Source: Candidatus Bathyarchaeota archaeon
GTDB lineage: Archaea; Thermoproteota; Bathyarchaeia; TCS64
Length of the DNA stretch: 7,759 nt
NCBI GenBank assembly: GCA_016867505.1
Contig: VGJH01000052.1
Span: forward strand, 1 to 7,759
Direction of reading: 5' to 3'
The translations under genes and the position numbers were made by a program. The notes beneath the pieces were generated by a model that saw only the letters and a list, made by a program, of their open reading frames with translations, was not told the DNA's origin and searched no databases. Numbering within the stretch: position 1 is the stretch's first letter; every line of letters starts with the position of its first letter. Positions 1 to 6,000 of the stretch are shown in pieces.

Positions 1-323
1 ATTTTTAATCCATTAAACTCCGGTGGATTATGGCTAGCTGTTATTGCTATACCATGATTTGCTTCTAACTCTCTTGTTAACCACGCTATTACTGGTGTGG
101 GTAATATTCCAACTAATCCTACAGTTCCTTCACATGAATTTATTCCAGATAGTAAAGCAGTTTCTAAGGCTTTGCCTGTTACTCTTGTATCTCTGCCAAC
201 AATTATGTACCCTCCATCATCAATTGTAGCTAATGCTGAACCCACTTTTTGAGCAAGCTGAGGCGTGATTTCAATGTTTGCTAAACCACGTATACCCGAT
301 GATCCAAACAATGTTTTTTTCAT
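1..323 (-). CDS. glmM: Phosphoglucosamine/phosphomannomutase, N-terminal part (cut by window edge)
   Basis: This is a phosphohexomutase of the alpha-D-phosphohexomutase superfamily, which interconverts hexose-6-phosphate and hexose-1-phosphate in the cytoplasm (in archaea usually glucosamine or mannose, feeding UDP-GlcNAc or GDP-mannose synthesis). Translating from the ATG at 323 gives 107 codons. They show the opening FGSSGIRG (residues 6-13), a GRDTR motif (43-47), and the active-site loop ITASHNPPEFNGLK, in which Ser97 is the residue phosphorylated during catalysis. The metal-binding and sugar-binding loops and phosphate-binding domain 4 lie beyond position 1, so substrate preference (GlmM versus ManB) cannot be decided and the symbol is provisional. 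The start is well placed: a GAGG ribosome-binding motif at about 332-335 sits 8 bases upstream, and the ATG overlaps the TGA stop of the preceding nucleotidyltransferase (ATGA at 320-323), which suggests translational coupling. Nothing visible is broken. Confidence 0.93.
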   Translation of the reverse strand, partial: MKKTLFGSSGIRGLANIEITPQLAQKVGSALATIDDGGYIIVGRDTRVTGKALETALLSGINSCEGTVGLVGILPTPVIAWLTRELEANHGIAITASHNPPEFNGLK

Positions 324-913
324 TTAATACGCCTCTTTGGAATAAATCTGCGTAGGGGATCTACATTCAAAAGTTTTTCTAACTCATTTAATGATAAACC
401 TGTTTTTTTATCACCAAAAATATCGCATTTCTCTATTTGATACTCACTAGGCTGACGTACGACAACTTCGATAGGAAATCTCTCAAACCAAATTTTATAG
501 TGATAAACATTAATACCATTTTTAAAAGCTACATTGCCTTTCTCAATTAATTCGTATTTCTTCAAAATTTCTCCAACAGGTATTGGATCTGATGCAAGCA
601 CAATCAAGTCAATGTCACTTCCTTGCTTAATAGTCCCTCGCCATACACTACCAATTAATCGAGGCTGAAAAACCGATAATTCAGTCATTATTTTTTTTGC
701 TATTTCTCTCATTTTGATTAAATTATTTTGACGTTTTGATCCCTCAACTTCATCTGCTAATTTGTCGAGCTCAAGAGCGATTTCATAATTGCTAGGAAGT
801 ATTGTAGTGCCTAAATTGGTTGCAGCAATTTCTTTGGCTTGAATATACTCTTTTACTAATCCATTATAGAGTAATCTAGCGGCTTCCCGTGAGACTGCTG
901 ATCTTTTTTCCAA
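320..913 (-). CDS. Archaeal minimal nucleotidyltransferase domain protein
   Basis: A 197-residue protein of the DNA polymerase beta-like nucleotidyltransferase superfamily, resembling the archaeal group usually called predicted nucleotidyltransferase (COG2413-like, from memory). The core signature is GSVWRG (residues 88-93) followed by SDIDL, giving the metal-binding pair Asp100 and Asp102. The usual third carboxylate appears to be Glu149 in the strand FPIEVVVR. Before this is a helical N-terminal region (about 8-80: REAARLLY, KEYIQAKEIAA, LPSNYEIALELD) that looks like a family-specific extension rather than part of the catalytic fold. The C-terminus is basic (RRFIPKRRIK). The substrate is unknown; a tRNA, other RNA or protein are all possible. 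The start chosen is TTG at 913, since there is no ATG in frame until residue 68 and a stop lies upstream; GAG is the only weak ribosome-binding motif nearby. It follows eS1 by 43 bases and overlaps the mutase start by 4. Confidence 0.85.
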   Translation of the reverse strand: MEKRSAVSREAARLLYNGLVKEYIQAKEIAATNLGTTILPSNYEIALELDKLADEVEGSKRQNNLIKMREIAKKIMTELSVFQPRLIGSVWRGTIKQGSDIDLIVLASDPIPVGEILKKYELIEKGNVAFKNGINVYHYKIWFERFPIEVVVRQPSEYQIEKCDIFGDKKTGLSLNELEKLLNVDPLRRFIPKRRIK

Positions 914-956
914 AGTTTCTCTTGGAATAAATATTAATGTAGATAGTTAAAACAGT

Positions 957-1538
957 TTAAGATGCTAATGGTGCAGTGATTAACTCACTTTTTCTTACAC
1001 CAACATGACGTAGACTGGTTACGTTTTTTGCTAGATTGTAAACATCACTAGCTAATTTTCCGAGAACCATCTCATGAGCGATCTGGTCAAAGGTTAGTGT
1101 CTTGGATTTCTCATCAACGATGTCTTTCATAATTGTTCTAATCTTATACTCTTGACTGGTCTGTATTCTAGTCTGAGTCATAGCAGTGACAATAATTTTT
1201 ATTTTATAACCATCTTGAGTTGTTACTCTAAAAATCCCATCTACTTTTGTGCTGCGTCTTCTAACGAGGCTTCTTAGGTAGTCACGTAAATATTCGTGTC
1301 CTTTAAAAACAGTTTTAGCTTTATGCTCCTCTACATCAGTAACTTGGAAGTACATTTTGATATATTCTTGACTGAAATCTCCAGTAATTTGCGCTAGGGT
1401 AGTCTCAAAGATCCTTCCTTTAACTACTTCCCCCTCCTCCGCTGGGGTTTCGCCAACTTTAGTCTCGCCGAAATATGACGGGAGGATTATGTCATACCAC
1501 TCTTTCCGACGCCACTTGTCTTTAACAGCCTTTGACAA
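957..1538 (-). CDS. rps3ae: 30S ribosomal protein eS1 (S3Ae)
   Basis: This is the archaeal/eukaryotic small-subunit ribosomal protein eS1 (older name S3Ae), which lies at the platform near the mRNA exit. It is 193 residues, the normal archaeal length. Recognisable segments are the opening KDKWRRKEWYDIILPSYFGE (residues 6-25), the strand ETTLAQITGDFSQEYIKMYF (45-64), the arginine-rich LRSLVRRRSTKVDGIFRV stretch, and the conserved IVTAMTQTRIQTSQEYKIR. The start is TTG at 1538, which matches where family members begin. A GGAG motif lies at 1552-1555, leaving a rather long 13-base spacer, so an in-frame ATT or ATA just upstream cannot be fully excluded. The gene has its own TATA box (1586-1600) and probably heads the operon that continues into the nucleotidyltransferase and the sugar-phosphate mutase. 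eS1 is absent from bacteria, making this one of the clearest domain markers in the window. Confidence 0.97.
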   Translation of the reverse strand: MSKAVKDKWRRKEWYDIILPSYFGETKVGETPAEEGEVVKGRIFETTLAQITGDFSQEYIKMYFQVTDVEEHKAKTVFKGHEYLRDYLRSLVRRRSTKVDGIFRVTTQDGYKIKIIVTAMTQTRIQTSQEYKIRTIMKDIVDEKSKTLTFDQIAHEMVLGKLASDVYNLAKNVTSLRHVGVRKSELITAPLAS

Positions 1539-1585
1539 GCTAATTATGTCTCTCCTATTTACGCAGCCTAGTCATGCATGGCGCT

Positions 1586-1600
1586 CATATATAGCTTTCC
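1586..1600 (-). promoter_or_regulatory. Candidate archaeal promoter (BRE/TATA) of the eS1 operon
   Basis: On the minus strand this reads GGAAAGCTATATATG: a purine-rich BRE-like GGAAAG followed by an eight-base TATA stretch, close to the archaeal box A consensus. With the usual spacing of about 25-27 bases, transcription would start around 1563-1566, leaving a leader of roughly 25 bases that carries a GGAG motif before the TTG start of eS1. It sits just after the Pcc1 stop codon (1616-1618), which separates eS1 from the upstream rps15-recJ-pcc1 group. The motif is seen directly; the start site is inferred. Confidence 0.7.
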
Positions 1601-1615
1601 ATAAATAAAACTAAA

Positions 1616-1888
1616 TTAACTAAATCCCTTCAAAACTTTTTCTGCTGTGGAGATACATTCAAGCAGATCATCAATGGTGTTTAATAGACTACCAATACTT
1701 TTAGAGCCTTTAATCTCGATCGATATCTCCGCATTTGACATGGACATTGTAATTTTTAGATCCTTAGGTGCTTGAAAATTATCAGGGTTAACTGCGTTAA
1801 TTATTGTTTTAGCTATCTCTTCATTGGGATATTTTATTGTCATCGATATTTCAGATAGTTGATTGTCTACTAACAATTTCATCAACAC
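1616..1888 (-). CDS. pcc1: KEOPS complex subunit Pcc1
   Basis: A 90-residue protein fitting Pcc1, the small dimerising subunit of KEOPS, the complex that transfers threonylcarbamoyl to A37 of ANN-decoding tRNAs (t6A). In archaea Pcc1 contacts Kae1 and helps bind tRNA. The match is by shape and a few residues: strand LSEISMTIKYPNEEIAKTI (residues 11-29), then NAVNPDN, a second strand pair LKITMSMSNAEISIEIKG, and a C-terminal helix from SIGSLLNTIDDLLECISTAEKVL, as expected for the beta-beta-alpha Pcc1 fold (usually 75-90 residues). The outermost start is GTG at 1888; I prefer the ATG two codons in (1882). The later Met16 would cut into the first strand. The gene overlaps the end of the RecJ-like gene by 32-38 bases, which suggests translational coupling. 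Kae1 and Bud32 are encoded 2.4 kb upstream, which supports the call. Confidence 0.85.
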   Translation of the reverse strand: MLMKLLVDNQLSEISMTIKYPNEEIAKTIINAVNPDNFQAPKDLKITMSMSNAEISIEIKGSKSIGSLLNTIDDLLECISTAEKVLKGFS

Positions 1889-3275
1889 TCTTTATGAATT
1901 CATTAATTTTGTCTTGAGGGATAAATGCTCCTGCAGCCACGTCATGTCCACCTCCACTTCCCTGATGTTGTTCAGCAGCTTCTTGCATAATTTTCCCTAG
2001 ATGTAGTCCATGCTGAATTATGGCATCAGCACCTCTTGCTGAGATTTTTATTGTACCATCATTAGAGTTTGCAGCTGAAATTATTGGCTTTAAATCTTTC
2101 AAAATTCCTTGACCCTGAAGAATACTAGCTATTACACCAACAATATTTTCATCTACCTCAAACCCAGCATCTAAAAAGTAGATGCTTGATAACTCCTTTA
2201 TCCTATCTTTTTCACGCACCCAATCAAGGTATGTACCAATTTTTCGCCTATAATCATCAACGACTTGTTCAGCTTCTTTAATTGATTCGTTTCTATCACC
2301 CAAACAAATGCTTATTCCAATGCTTGGACGATTCATCCTTGCACAGGCATTTAATAGGCTTGAATATTCTCTTCCATCCCTCAAAGGTGTTGAAGGTGCT
2401 TCATTTTTGAATGTATACACTGTACCAATAATATCGTGTACGCTTGAAGAATCGCATCCTTGACTAATCATATGATTACTTAATGCACTGAAAAGTCTCT
2501 TTTTCTCGTCTTCAGTTAAGTCGCTTAAACACCTCATTTTGTCTCCTTTCTTAATATCAATGCTAATATGATTCAAGAATGCCACACAGTTATCCTCTCT
2601 CCCACTTAATCCCGGAATGAATGGTGAAGTTGTATAAGCTAAGGCTCTGTATATTGGTCTAGTTTCATAACCGTAAAAAATCAGATCAACTGTTTTTTTG
2701 AGTAAACCATATGATAATGCTTCTTCTTCGATGAATGTGTTTAGACCTGTAAAACTTTTTTGATTGCCTTTATCTTGTTGGTCACCTAGGGCACCTATTA
2801 ATCCAATATTTGCTAAATCTCTATTTCGTATATCAACTGTTTTAGCAAATAGGTAGCATACTCCTGAAGCTGCAATTTCTCGTGAACCATCAATATTATT
2901 CTCTAATGGATTAATTTGAGTAACATTTTGAGGTTTTTCCCCAGTAATTAGGTGATGATCAAAAATAATTACATCCTGTTCGTTGAAGGTCTTACCAATA
3001 TTCTCTAAATATCCACTACCAAAATCAGTAAAGACAACGATTTTTGGTTTCTCATCCAAAACCTTCTTTAAAACCTGGTCATCTAATCTTTTTTCAACCG
3101 TTGTTTTAAAAGATCCACCTAGACGCAAAATAGTTTTACTAATTATGCTCCCCGAAGCTATTCCATCTGCGTCGTTATGAGTAATAATACTAATTGGATT
3201 TCCTTCTTCGATATGTTTTTTAATAACTGGGATCGCGTGTTGTAAAGTATTTAAAAAATCCTGAGGAATATCCAT
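1851..3275 (-). CDS. recJ: Archaeal RecJ-like DHH family single-strand nuclease/phosphoesterase
   Basis: A 474-residue DHH/DHHA1 phosphoesterase of the archaeal RecJ-like group. In other archaea this group includes the GINS-associated nuclease (GAN) of the replication machinery and RNA/DNA exonucleases. All catalytic motifs are present: THNDADGIAS (Asp35 and Asp37), TDFGSGYL (Asp84), the name-giving FDHH (105-108), GALGDQQD (161-168, with Asp165), and the C-terminal DHHA1 motif GSGGGHDVAAGAF (439-451). The region from about 240 to 360 between the two domains is less conserved and charged. Length is typical for the archaeal group and no zinc fingers or OB-fold are visible. The start is ATG at 3275, 11 bases after the rps15 stop; the ribosome-binding motif is weak (CTGAG), so coupling to rps15 translation is likely. 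Whether it acts on DNA at the fork, in repair, or on RNA cannot be read from sequence. Confidence 0.92.
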   Translation of the reverse strand: MDIPQDFLNTLQHAIPVIKKHIEEGNPISIITHNDADGIASGSIISKTILRLGGSFKTTVEKRLDDQVLKKVLDEKPKIVVFTDFGSGYLENIGKTFNEQDVIIFDHHLITGEKPQNVTQINPLENNIDGSREIAASGVCYLFAKTVDIRNRDLANIGLIGALGDQQDKGNQKSFTGLNTFIEEEALSYGLLKKTVDLIFYGYETRPIYRALAYTTSPFIPGLSGREDNCVAFLNHISIDIKKGDKMRCLSDLTEDEKKRLFSALSNHMISQGCDSSSVHDIIGTVYTFKNEAPSTPLRDGREYSSLLNACARMNRPSIGISICLGDRNESIKEAEQVVDDYRRKIGTYLDWVREKDRIKELSSIYFLDAGFEVDENIVGVIASILQGQGILKDLKPIISAANSNDGTIKISARGADAIIQHGLHLGKIMQEAAEQHQGSGGGHDVAAGAFIPQDKINEFIKSVDEIVSRQSTI

Positions 3276-3286
3276 TATTGCTCAGG

Positions 3287-3733
3287 TTAAATTGTTACAA
3301 TCTCATTTCTATAATTCCAATCTCTTGGAAGTCTACCTATCCTCTTGTAATATTTGGTTACCCTGTAAATCATCGACTCAGTTACTTGCATACCTCTCTT
3401 ATTACCATAATCTTTAGGGTTTCTTTCCATATGACGTCTTTGACGTGTAGCTCTTACCATGAGATTATAAAGATCTTCTGGTATTGTTGGTGCTATTCCT
3501 GCTTCTGAAAGTACTTTGAATAAGCCATAACCAACGATGGGCTTTACAAGGGGAACCCCATGTTCATCCCTTAGAATGTTCCCGATCTCACTTGGTCTCC
3601 TGCCTTCTCGAGCGAGATTAATAATCAATGCTTTCACCTCGTCTGGCTGGTATTGGACCCAAGTGGGCGGCCTTTTAGAGACTGGCCTAGATGATAGGGA
3701 ACGCCCACGCATACTTGATAATTTTCCGACCAT
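3287..3733 (-). CDS. rps15: 30S ribosomal protein uS15
   Basis: This is small-subunit ribosomal protein uS15 (S15), which binds 16S rRNA at the helix 20-22 three-way junction. At 148 residues it is the archaeal/eukaryotic length, carrying an N-terminal extension that the roughly 88-residue bacterial S15 lacks. The extension has a basic, serine-rich start (SSMRGRSLSSRPVSKRPPTW, residues 6-25) and then the archaeal block DEVKALIINLAREGRRPSEIG. The rRNA-binding core follows: RATRQRRHMERN (94-105) and YRVTKYYKRIGRLPRDWNY (123-141). The start is ATG at 3733; AAAAGGCG about 8 bases upstream is the probable ribosome-binding region. It is the first gene after a candidate promoter and leads into the RecJ-like nuclease and pcc1. 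Its GC content is visibly higher than that of the genes upstream, as is common for ribosomal proteins. Confidence 0.97.
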   Translation of the reverse strand: MVGKLSSMRGRSLSSRPVSKRPPTWVQYQPDEVKALIINLAREGRRPSEIGNILRDEHGVPLVKPIVGYGLFKVLSEAGIAPTIPEDLYNLMVRATRQRRHMERNPKDYGNKRGMQVTESMIYRVTKYYKRIGRLPRDWNYRNEIVTI

Positions 3734-3749
3734 TAGTTATTCGCCTTTT

Positions 3750-3763
3750 CCGGGATTCTCCGG
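3750..3763 (-). promoter_or_regulatory. Small GC-only hairpin in the rps15 leader (speculative)
   Basis: The predicted rps15 leader contains CCGGAGAATCCCGG, which can fold into a four-base-pair CCGG/CCGG stem with a six-base loop. It stands out against the AT-rich surroundings and ends about 17 bases before the ATG, just upstream of the AAAAGGCG ribosome-binding region. S15 represses its own translation through mRNA structure in several bacteria; whether archaea do likewise is unknown to me. A four-base stem can arise by chance, so confidence is low. Confidence 0.25.
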
Positions 3764-3788
3764 TAGCTCTGAGTTAAAGTGAAGGTAT

Positions 3789-3801
3789 GTTTAAAAAGCT
3801 T
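3789..3801 (-). promoter_or_regulatory. Candidate archaeal promoter of the rps15-recJ-pcc1 operon
   Basis: The minus strand reads AAGCTTTTTAAAC immediately after the ITPase stop codon. A T-rich box A preceded by purines, about 55-65 bases from the rps15 ATG, would place transcription initiation near 3768 and give a leader of about 35 bases. The same decamer AAGCTTTTTA occurs in front of kae1. The run of five T may also serve as a terminator for the upstream kae1-bud32-ITPase transcript, because archaeal termination uses T tracts. The sequence is seen; both functions are inferred. Confidence 0.55.
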
Positions 3802-4355
3802 TACTGAGTTAACCACTTTCCAAGGGTTTTAAATGCCCTAGAACGATGGCTTAAATTATTTTTTTCTATGTCACTCATCTCCCCAAACGTACGACCATCA
3901 CCTTCATTGGGAATAAATATTGGATCATAACCGAAACCATTATTTCCACGAATATTTGTGGAAAGGGATCCTTCAACGACGCCTTGAAAATTATATATTC
4001 CTGTTTCGTCTCTGTATGCTAATTCTGAGATATATTGTGCTGATCTTTCTTTCTCATATTCCATTAATTTTAAGATACCCGGATTACCAAGTTTTTCTAA
4101 TACGTAGCTACTATATGGTCCAGGAAAACCTTTGAGTTTATTGATAAATAATCCAGCATCTTCAATTACAATGGGTATATTTTCTTGAATGTTTTTTAAA
4201 CTGAAGGTGGCAATCTCCTTTAAATTATCTGACTGAATCTCAACACGTTCAAGAGGGTAATGTATTAACTTAATTCCATATAGTGATAAGACTGCAGCTG
4301 CTTCTTTTACCTTATTTTGATTGCTTGTACCCAAGTATATTTCATTCTTTTTCAA
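3801..4355 (-). CDS. rdgB: XTP/dITP pyrophosphatase (RdgB/HAM1 family)
   Basis: A 184-residue HAM1/ITPase-family enzyme that hydrolyses non-canonical purine triphosphates (dITP, XTP) to the monophosphate and pyrophosphate, keeping deaminated bases out of nucleic acids. Family motifs are all present: GTSNQNKVKEA near the N-terminus (residues 9-19, nucleotide/phosphate binding), VIEDAGLF with the catalytic Asp66, the KGFPGPYSSYV substrate loop (75-85), and GNNGFGYDPIFIP (137-149) followed by GRTFGEMSDIEKNNLSHRSRAF near the C-terminus. Length is the usual 180-200. The start is TTG at 4355: it follows a good GAGAGGT motif with about 6 bases spacing, and homologues begin here. It overlaps the end of bud32 by 14 bases, so it is almost certainly co-transcribed with kae1 and bud32. 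No key residue is missing. Confidence 0.95.
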   Translation of the reverse strand: MKKNEIYLGTSNQNKVKEAAAVLSLYGIKLIHYPLERVEIQSDNLKEIATFSLKNIQENIPIVIEDAGLFINKLKGFPGPYSSYVLEKLGNPGILKLMEYEKERSAQYISELAYRDETGIYNFQGVVEGSLSTNIRGNNGFGYDPIFIPNEGDGRTFGEMSDIEKNNLSHRSRAFKTLGKWLTQ

Positions 4356-4983
4356 TATATCTACCTCTCTTAGAAATTTCTTCTACACGAGTAAGAACTT
4401 CAATAGCTTTGGTCCCTGTTGATTGAGTATATCCATCAATAAAAGCTTCAAGAAGCATATCCTGTTTAAGATAATGAGTGCTTGTAAGCATTTTTTTCAT
4501 CAAATTTAAGTCAACACCTTTTTTTTCTATTTCATTAGATATTTCCCCTAGACCAAAATCAACAAAATATATCATTTCTCCGGATTGTATCATGTTGGAG
4601 GTAGTTAGATCTCCATGAATTATATTGGCTTTATGCAGTCTTCCAGCTTGAACCCCAATCTGTTTAAAAATTTTAATATTTTCTTCATCAGAATTATTTT
4701 TTATTAAATCTTTTATTTTAGTGCCTTCAATGTATTCCATTATAATCTCTGCTTTATTTGGGTTTACTTGATATATTATTGGTGAGGGGACTCCTGCTTC
4801 TTTAACTCTATGGATTATCTCAGCTTCATGGATTGTCCTTAATCTTCTAATTTCTTCGTCTATTTTGGCATGTCGATAAGTTTTGATGCATCTTCTTTTA
4901 ATTATTGCTTTTCTTCCATTCCAGTTTAAATCAAGTATAATGTCCGCTTCAGCACCTTTTGCTAATAGCTTTAAGCTCTCCAT
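4342..4983 (-). CDS. bud32: KEOPS complex kinase/ATPase Bud32
   Basis: A 213-residue atypical small RIO-like kinase, the KEOPS subunit that binds Kae1 and works as an ATPase needed for tRNA t6A formation. Diagnostic features: the glycine-poor nucleotide loop KGAEA (residues 9-13), the ATP-anchoring lysine in AIIKRR (Lys29), the Bud32 signature around EEIRRLRTIHEAEII then GVPSP (64-68), the hinge IMEYIEG, the catalytic loop IIHGDLTTSN (Asp125 and Asn130), and the metal-binding DFG (142-144). The C-terminal tail ends basic (KRGRYIEKE), as usual. There is no activation loop or substrate lobe of a full protein kinase, as the family predicts. The ATG at 4983 has a strong GGAGG motif 4 bases upstream, lying inside the last codons of kae1; the two genes overlap by 13 bases. 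Here Bud32 stands alone rather than fused to Kae1. Confidence 0.96.
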   Translation of the reverse strand: MESLKLLAKGAEADIILDLNWNGRKAIIKRRCIKTYRHAKIDEEIRRLRTIHEAEIIHRVKEAGVPSPIIYQVNPNKAEIIMEYIEGTKIKDLIKNNSDEENIKIFKQIGVQAGRLHKANIIHGDLTTSNMIQSGEMIYFVDFGLGEISNEIEKKGVDLNLMKKMLTSTHYLKQDMLLEAFIDGYTQSTGTKAIEVLTRVEEISKRGRYIEKE

Positions 4984-5948
4984 TTAGCCTCCACCTCATC
5001 AAGCCTCCATTTGGGATCAACGAAACTTTTTTCGATTGGAGTTATCAATCCATTTTGGTATGCTAATATTCCGGTCCAAGCGATCATAGCACCATTATCC
5101 GTGGCATAATTGATTGGCACATAATATGGTTGAGCACCATGTTCTTCAGCAATGGATTTTATGATATTTCTCAACCGTTTATTTGCTCCAACTCCACCTG
5201 TTAAAAGTAATTCTGGTTTTTTTGTATGAGCCAACGCTCTCTCAGTTACTTCACCGAGTGCAGCATAACCAGTTTCCTGGAGACTGAAACATAAATCAGC
5301 GATACTGTGTTTACCATTTTTGTATTCATTTATTATAGCAGTTAATAAACCACTGAAGCTCATATCCATCCCTTTAACTGCGTAAGGAAGTGAGATTAGC
5401 TTCGACCCCATTAAGGCTAACTGCTCTATTGCTGGGCCTCCAGGGTACTCAAGTTTTGCTGCCCGGGCAAAAGTATCTAAACAATTACCAATAGCAATGT
5501 CCAGTGTCTCCCCATAAATTCTATATCGACCTGATTCGTACCCAGACACCAGCGTATTTCCACCAGAAACATAAAGCGTTAATGGGTCATTTGCTTTAGT
5601 TGCTAGCCGACCAATTTCTATGTGACTTACACAGTGGTTTACTCCAATTAATGGTTTTTTTAAATAGGATGATATTGCTCTAGCTGCGGTTGCACCTGTT
5701 CTTAAGCAAGGACCTAATCCTGGACCTTGTGAGAACGCTATTAGATCAACTTCATTGATCTTCATTTTAGCTTGTTCTAATGCCCTTGATATTGTTTCAC
5801 CAATATACTCTGAGTGGTGACGGGCTGCTTCTCTTGGGTGAATCCCCCCTTCTTTAGGCACATGAACTTTCACAATATTCGCTAGAATGATTCCATCTGA
5901 AGATGCGATTCCTATACCTAAATTATCTGCTGTTGACTCTATTCCCAA
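4971..5948 (-). CDS. kae1: tRNA N6-threonylcarbamoyladenosine synthase subunit Kae1
   Basis: Kae1 (OSGEP/TsaD family, ASKHA fold) is the catalytic KEOPS subunit that transfers threonylcarbamoyl from TC-AMP to tRNA A37. The 325 residues carry the Kae1 hallmarks: GIESTADNLGIGI (2-14), HPREAARHHSEYI (37-49), SQGPGLGPCLRTGATAAR (73-90), GVNHCVSHIEIG with the metal ligands His105 and His109, LYVSGGNTLV (125-134), the GETLDIAIGNCLDTFAR stretch (146-162), GGVGANKRLR (251-260), and YATDNGAMIAW, whose Asp284 is the third metal ligand. The start is the odd point: the only usable standard codon is TTG at 5948, which cuts the first beta-strand. Family members normally have two or three more residues, and the in-frame upstream codons read L-V-C but offer no ATG, GTG or TTG before a stop. 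It probably heads a kae1-bud32-rdgB operon. Confidence 0.95.
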   Translation of the reverse strand: MGIESTADNLGIGIASSDGIILANIVKVHVPKEGGIHPREAARHHSEYIGETISRALEQAKMKINEVDLIAFSQGPGLGPCLRTGATAARAISSYLKKPLIGVNHCVSHIEIGRLATKANDPLTLYVSGGNTLVSGYESGRYRIYGETLDIAIGNCLDTFARAAKLEYPGGPAIEQLALMGSKLISLPYAVKGMDMSFSGLLTAIINEYKNGKHSIADLCFSLQETGYAALGEVTERALAHTKKPELLLTGGVGANKRLRNIIKSIAEEHGAQPYYVPINYATDNGAMIAWTGILAYQNGLITPIEKSFVDPKWRLDEVEAKWRA

Positions 5949-6000
5949 GCAAACAAGTGGATTGAAGCCTTATCACCTTAAACAGCAACACCTAGAGAAA

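Noticed and set aside
44..229. Plus-strand open frame of 61 codons
   Set aside because: It is leucine-rich low-complexity and lies antisense to the phosphohexomutase frame, which carries clear family motifs.
915..940. TATA-like ATTAATATTTA before the nucleotidyltransferase
   Set aside because: It is too close to the TTG start for normal box A spacing, and co-transcription from the eS1 promoter explains the gene well enough.
947..960. Imperfect palindrome TTAAAACAGTTTAA at the eS1 stop codon
   Set aside because: Only a five-base A/T stem, unlikely to fold stably, and common by chance in such DNA; no T tract follows to make it a terminator.
2983..3180. Plus-strand open frame of 65 codons
   Set aside because: It is antisense to the N-terminal catalytic region of the RecJ-like gene and has no recognisable features.
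3278..3508. Plus-strand open frame of 76 codons
   Set aside because: It is opposite rps15, with composition expected of a shadow frame and no ribosome-binding motif worth noting.
3537..3782. Plus-strand open frame of 81 codons running into the rps15 leader
   Set aside because: It is mostly the complement of the rps15 N-terminal coding region; the translation resembles no protein family.
3920..4135. Plus-strand open frame of 71 codons
   Set aside because: It is antisense to the ITPase catalytic region; the hydrophobic look comes from the AT-rich complement.
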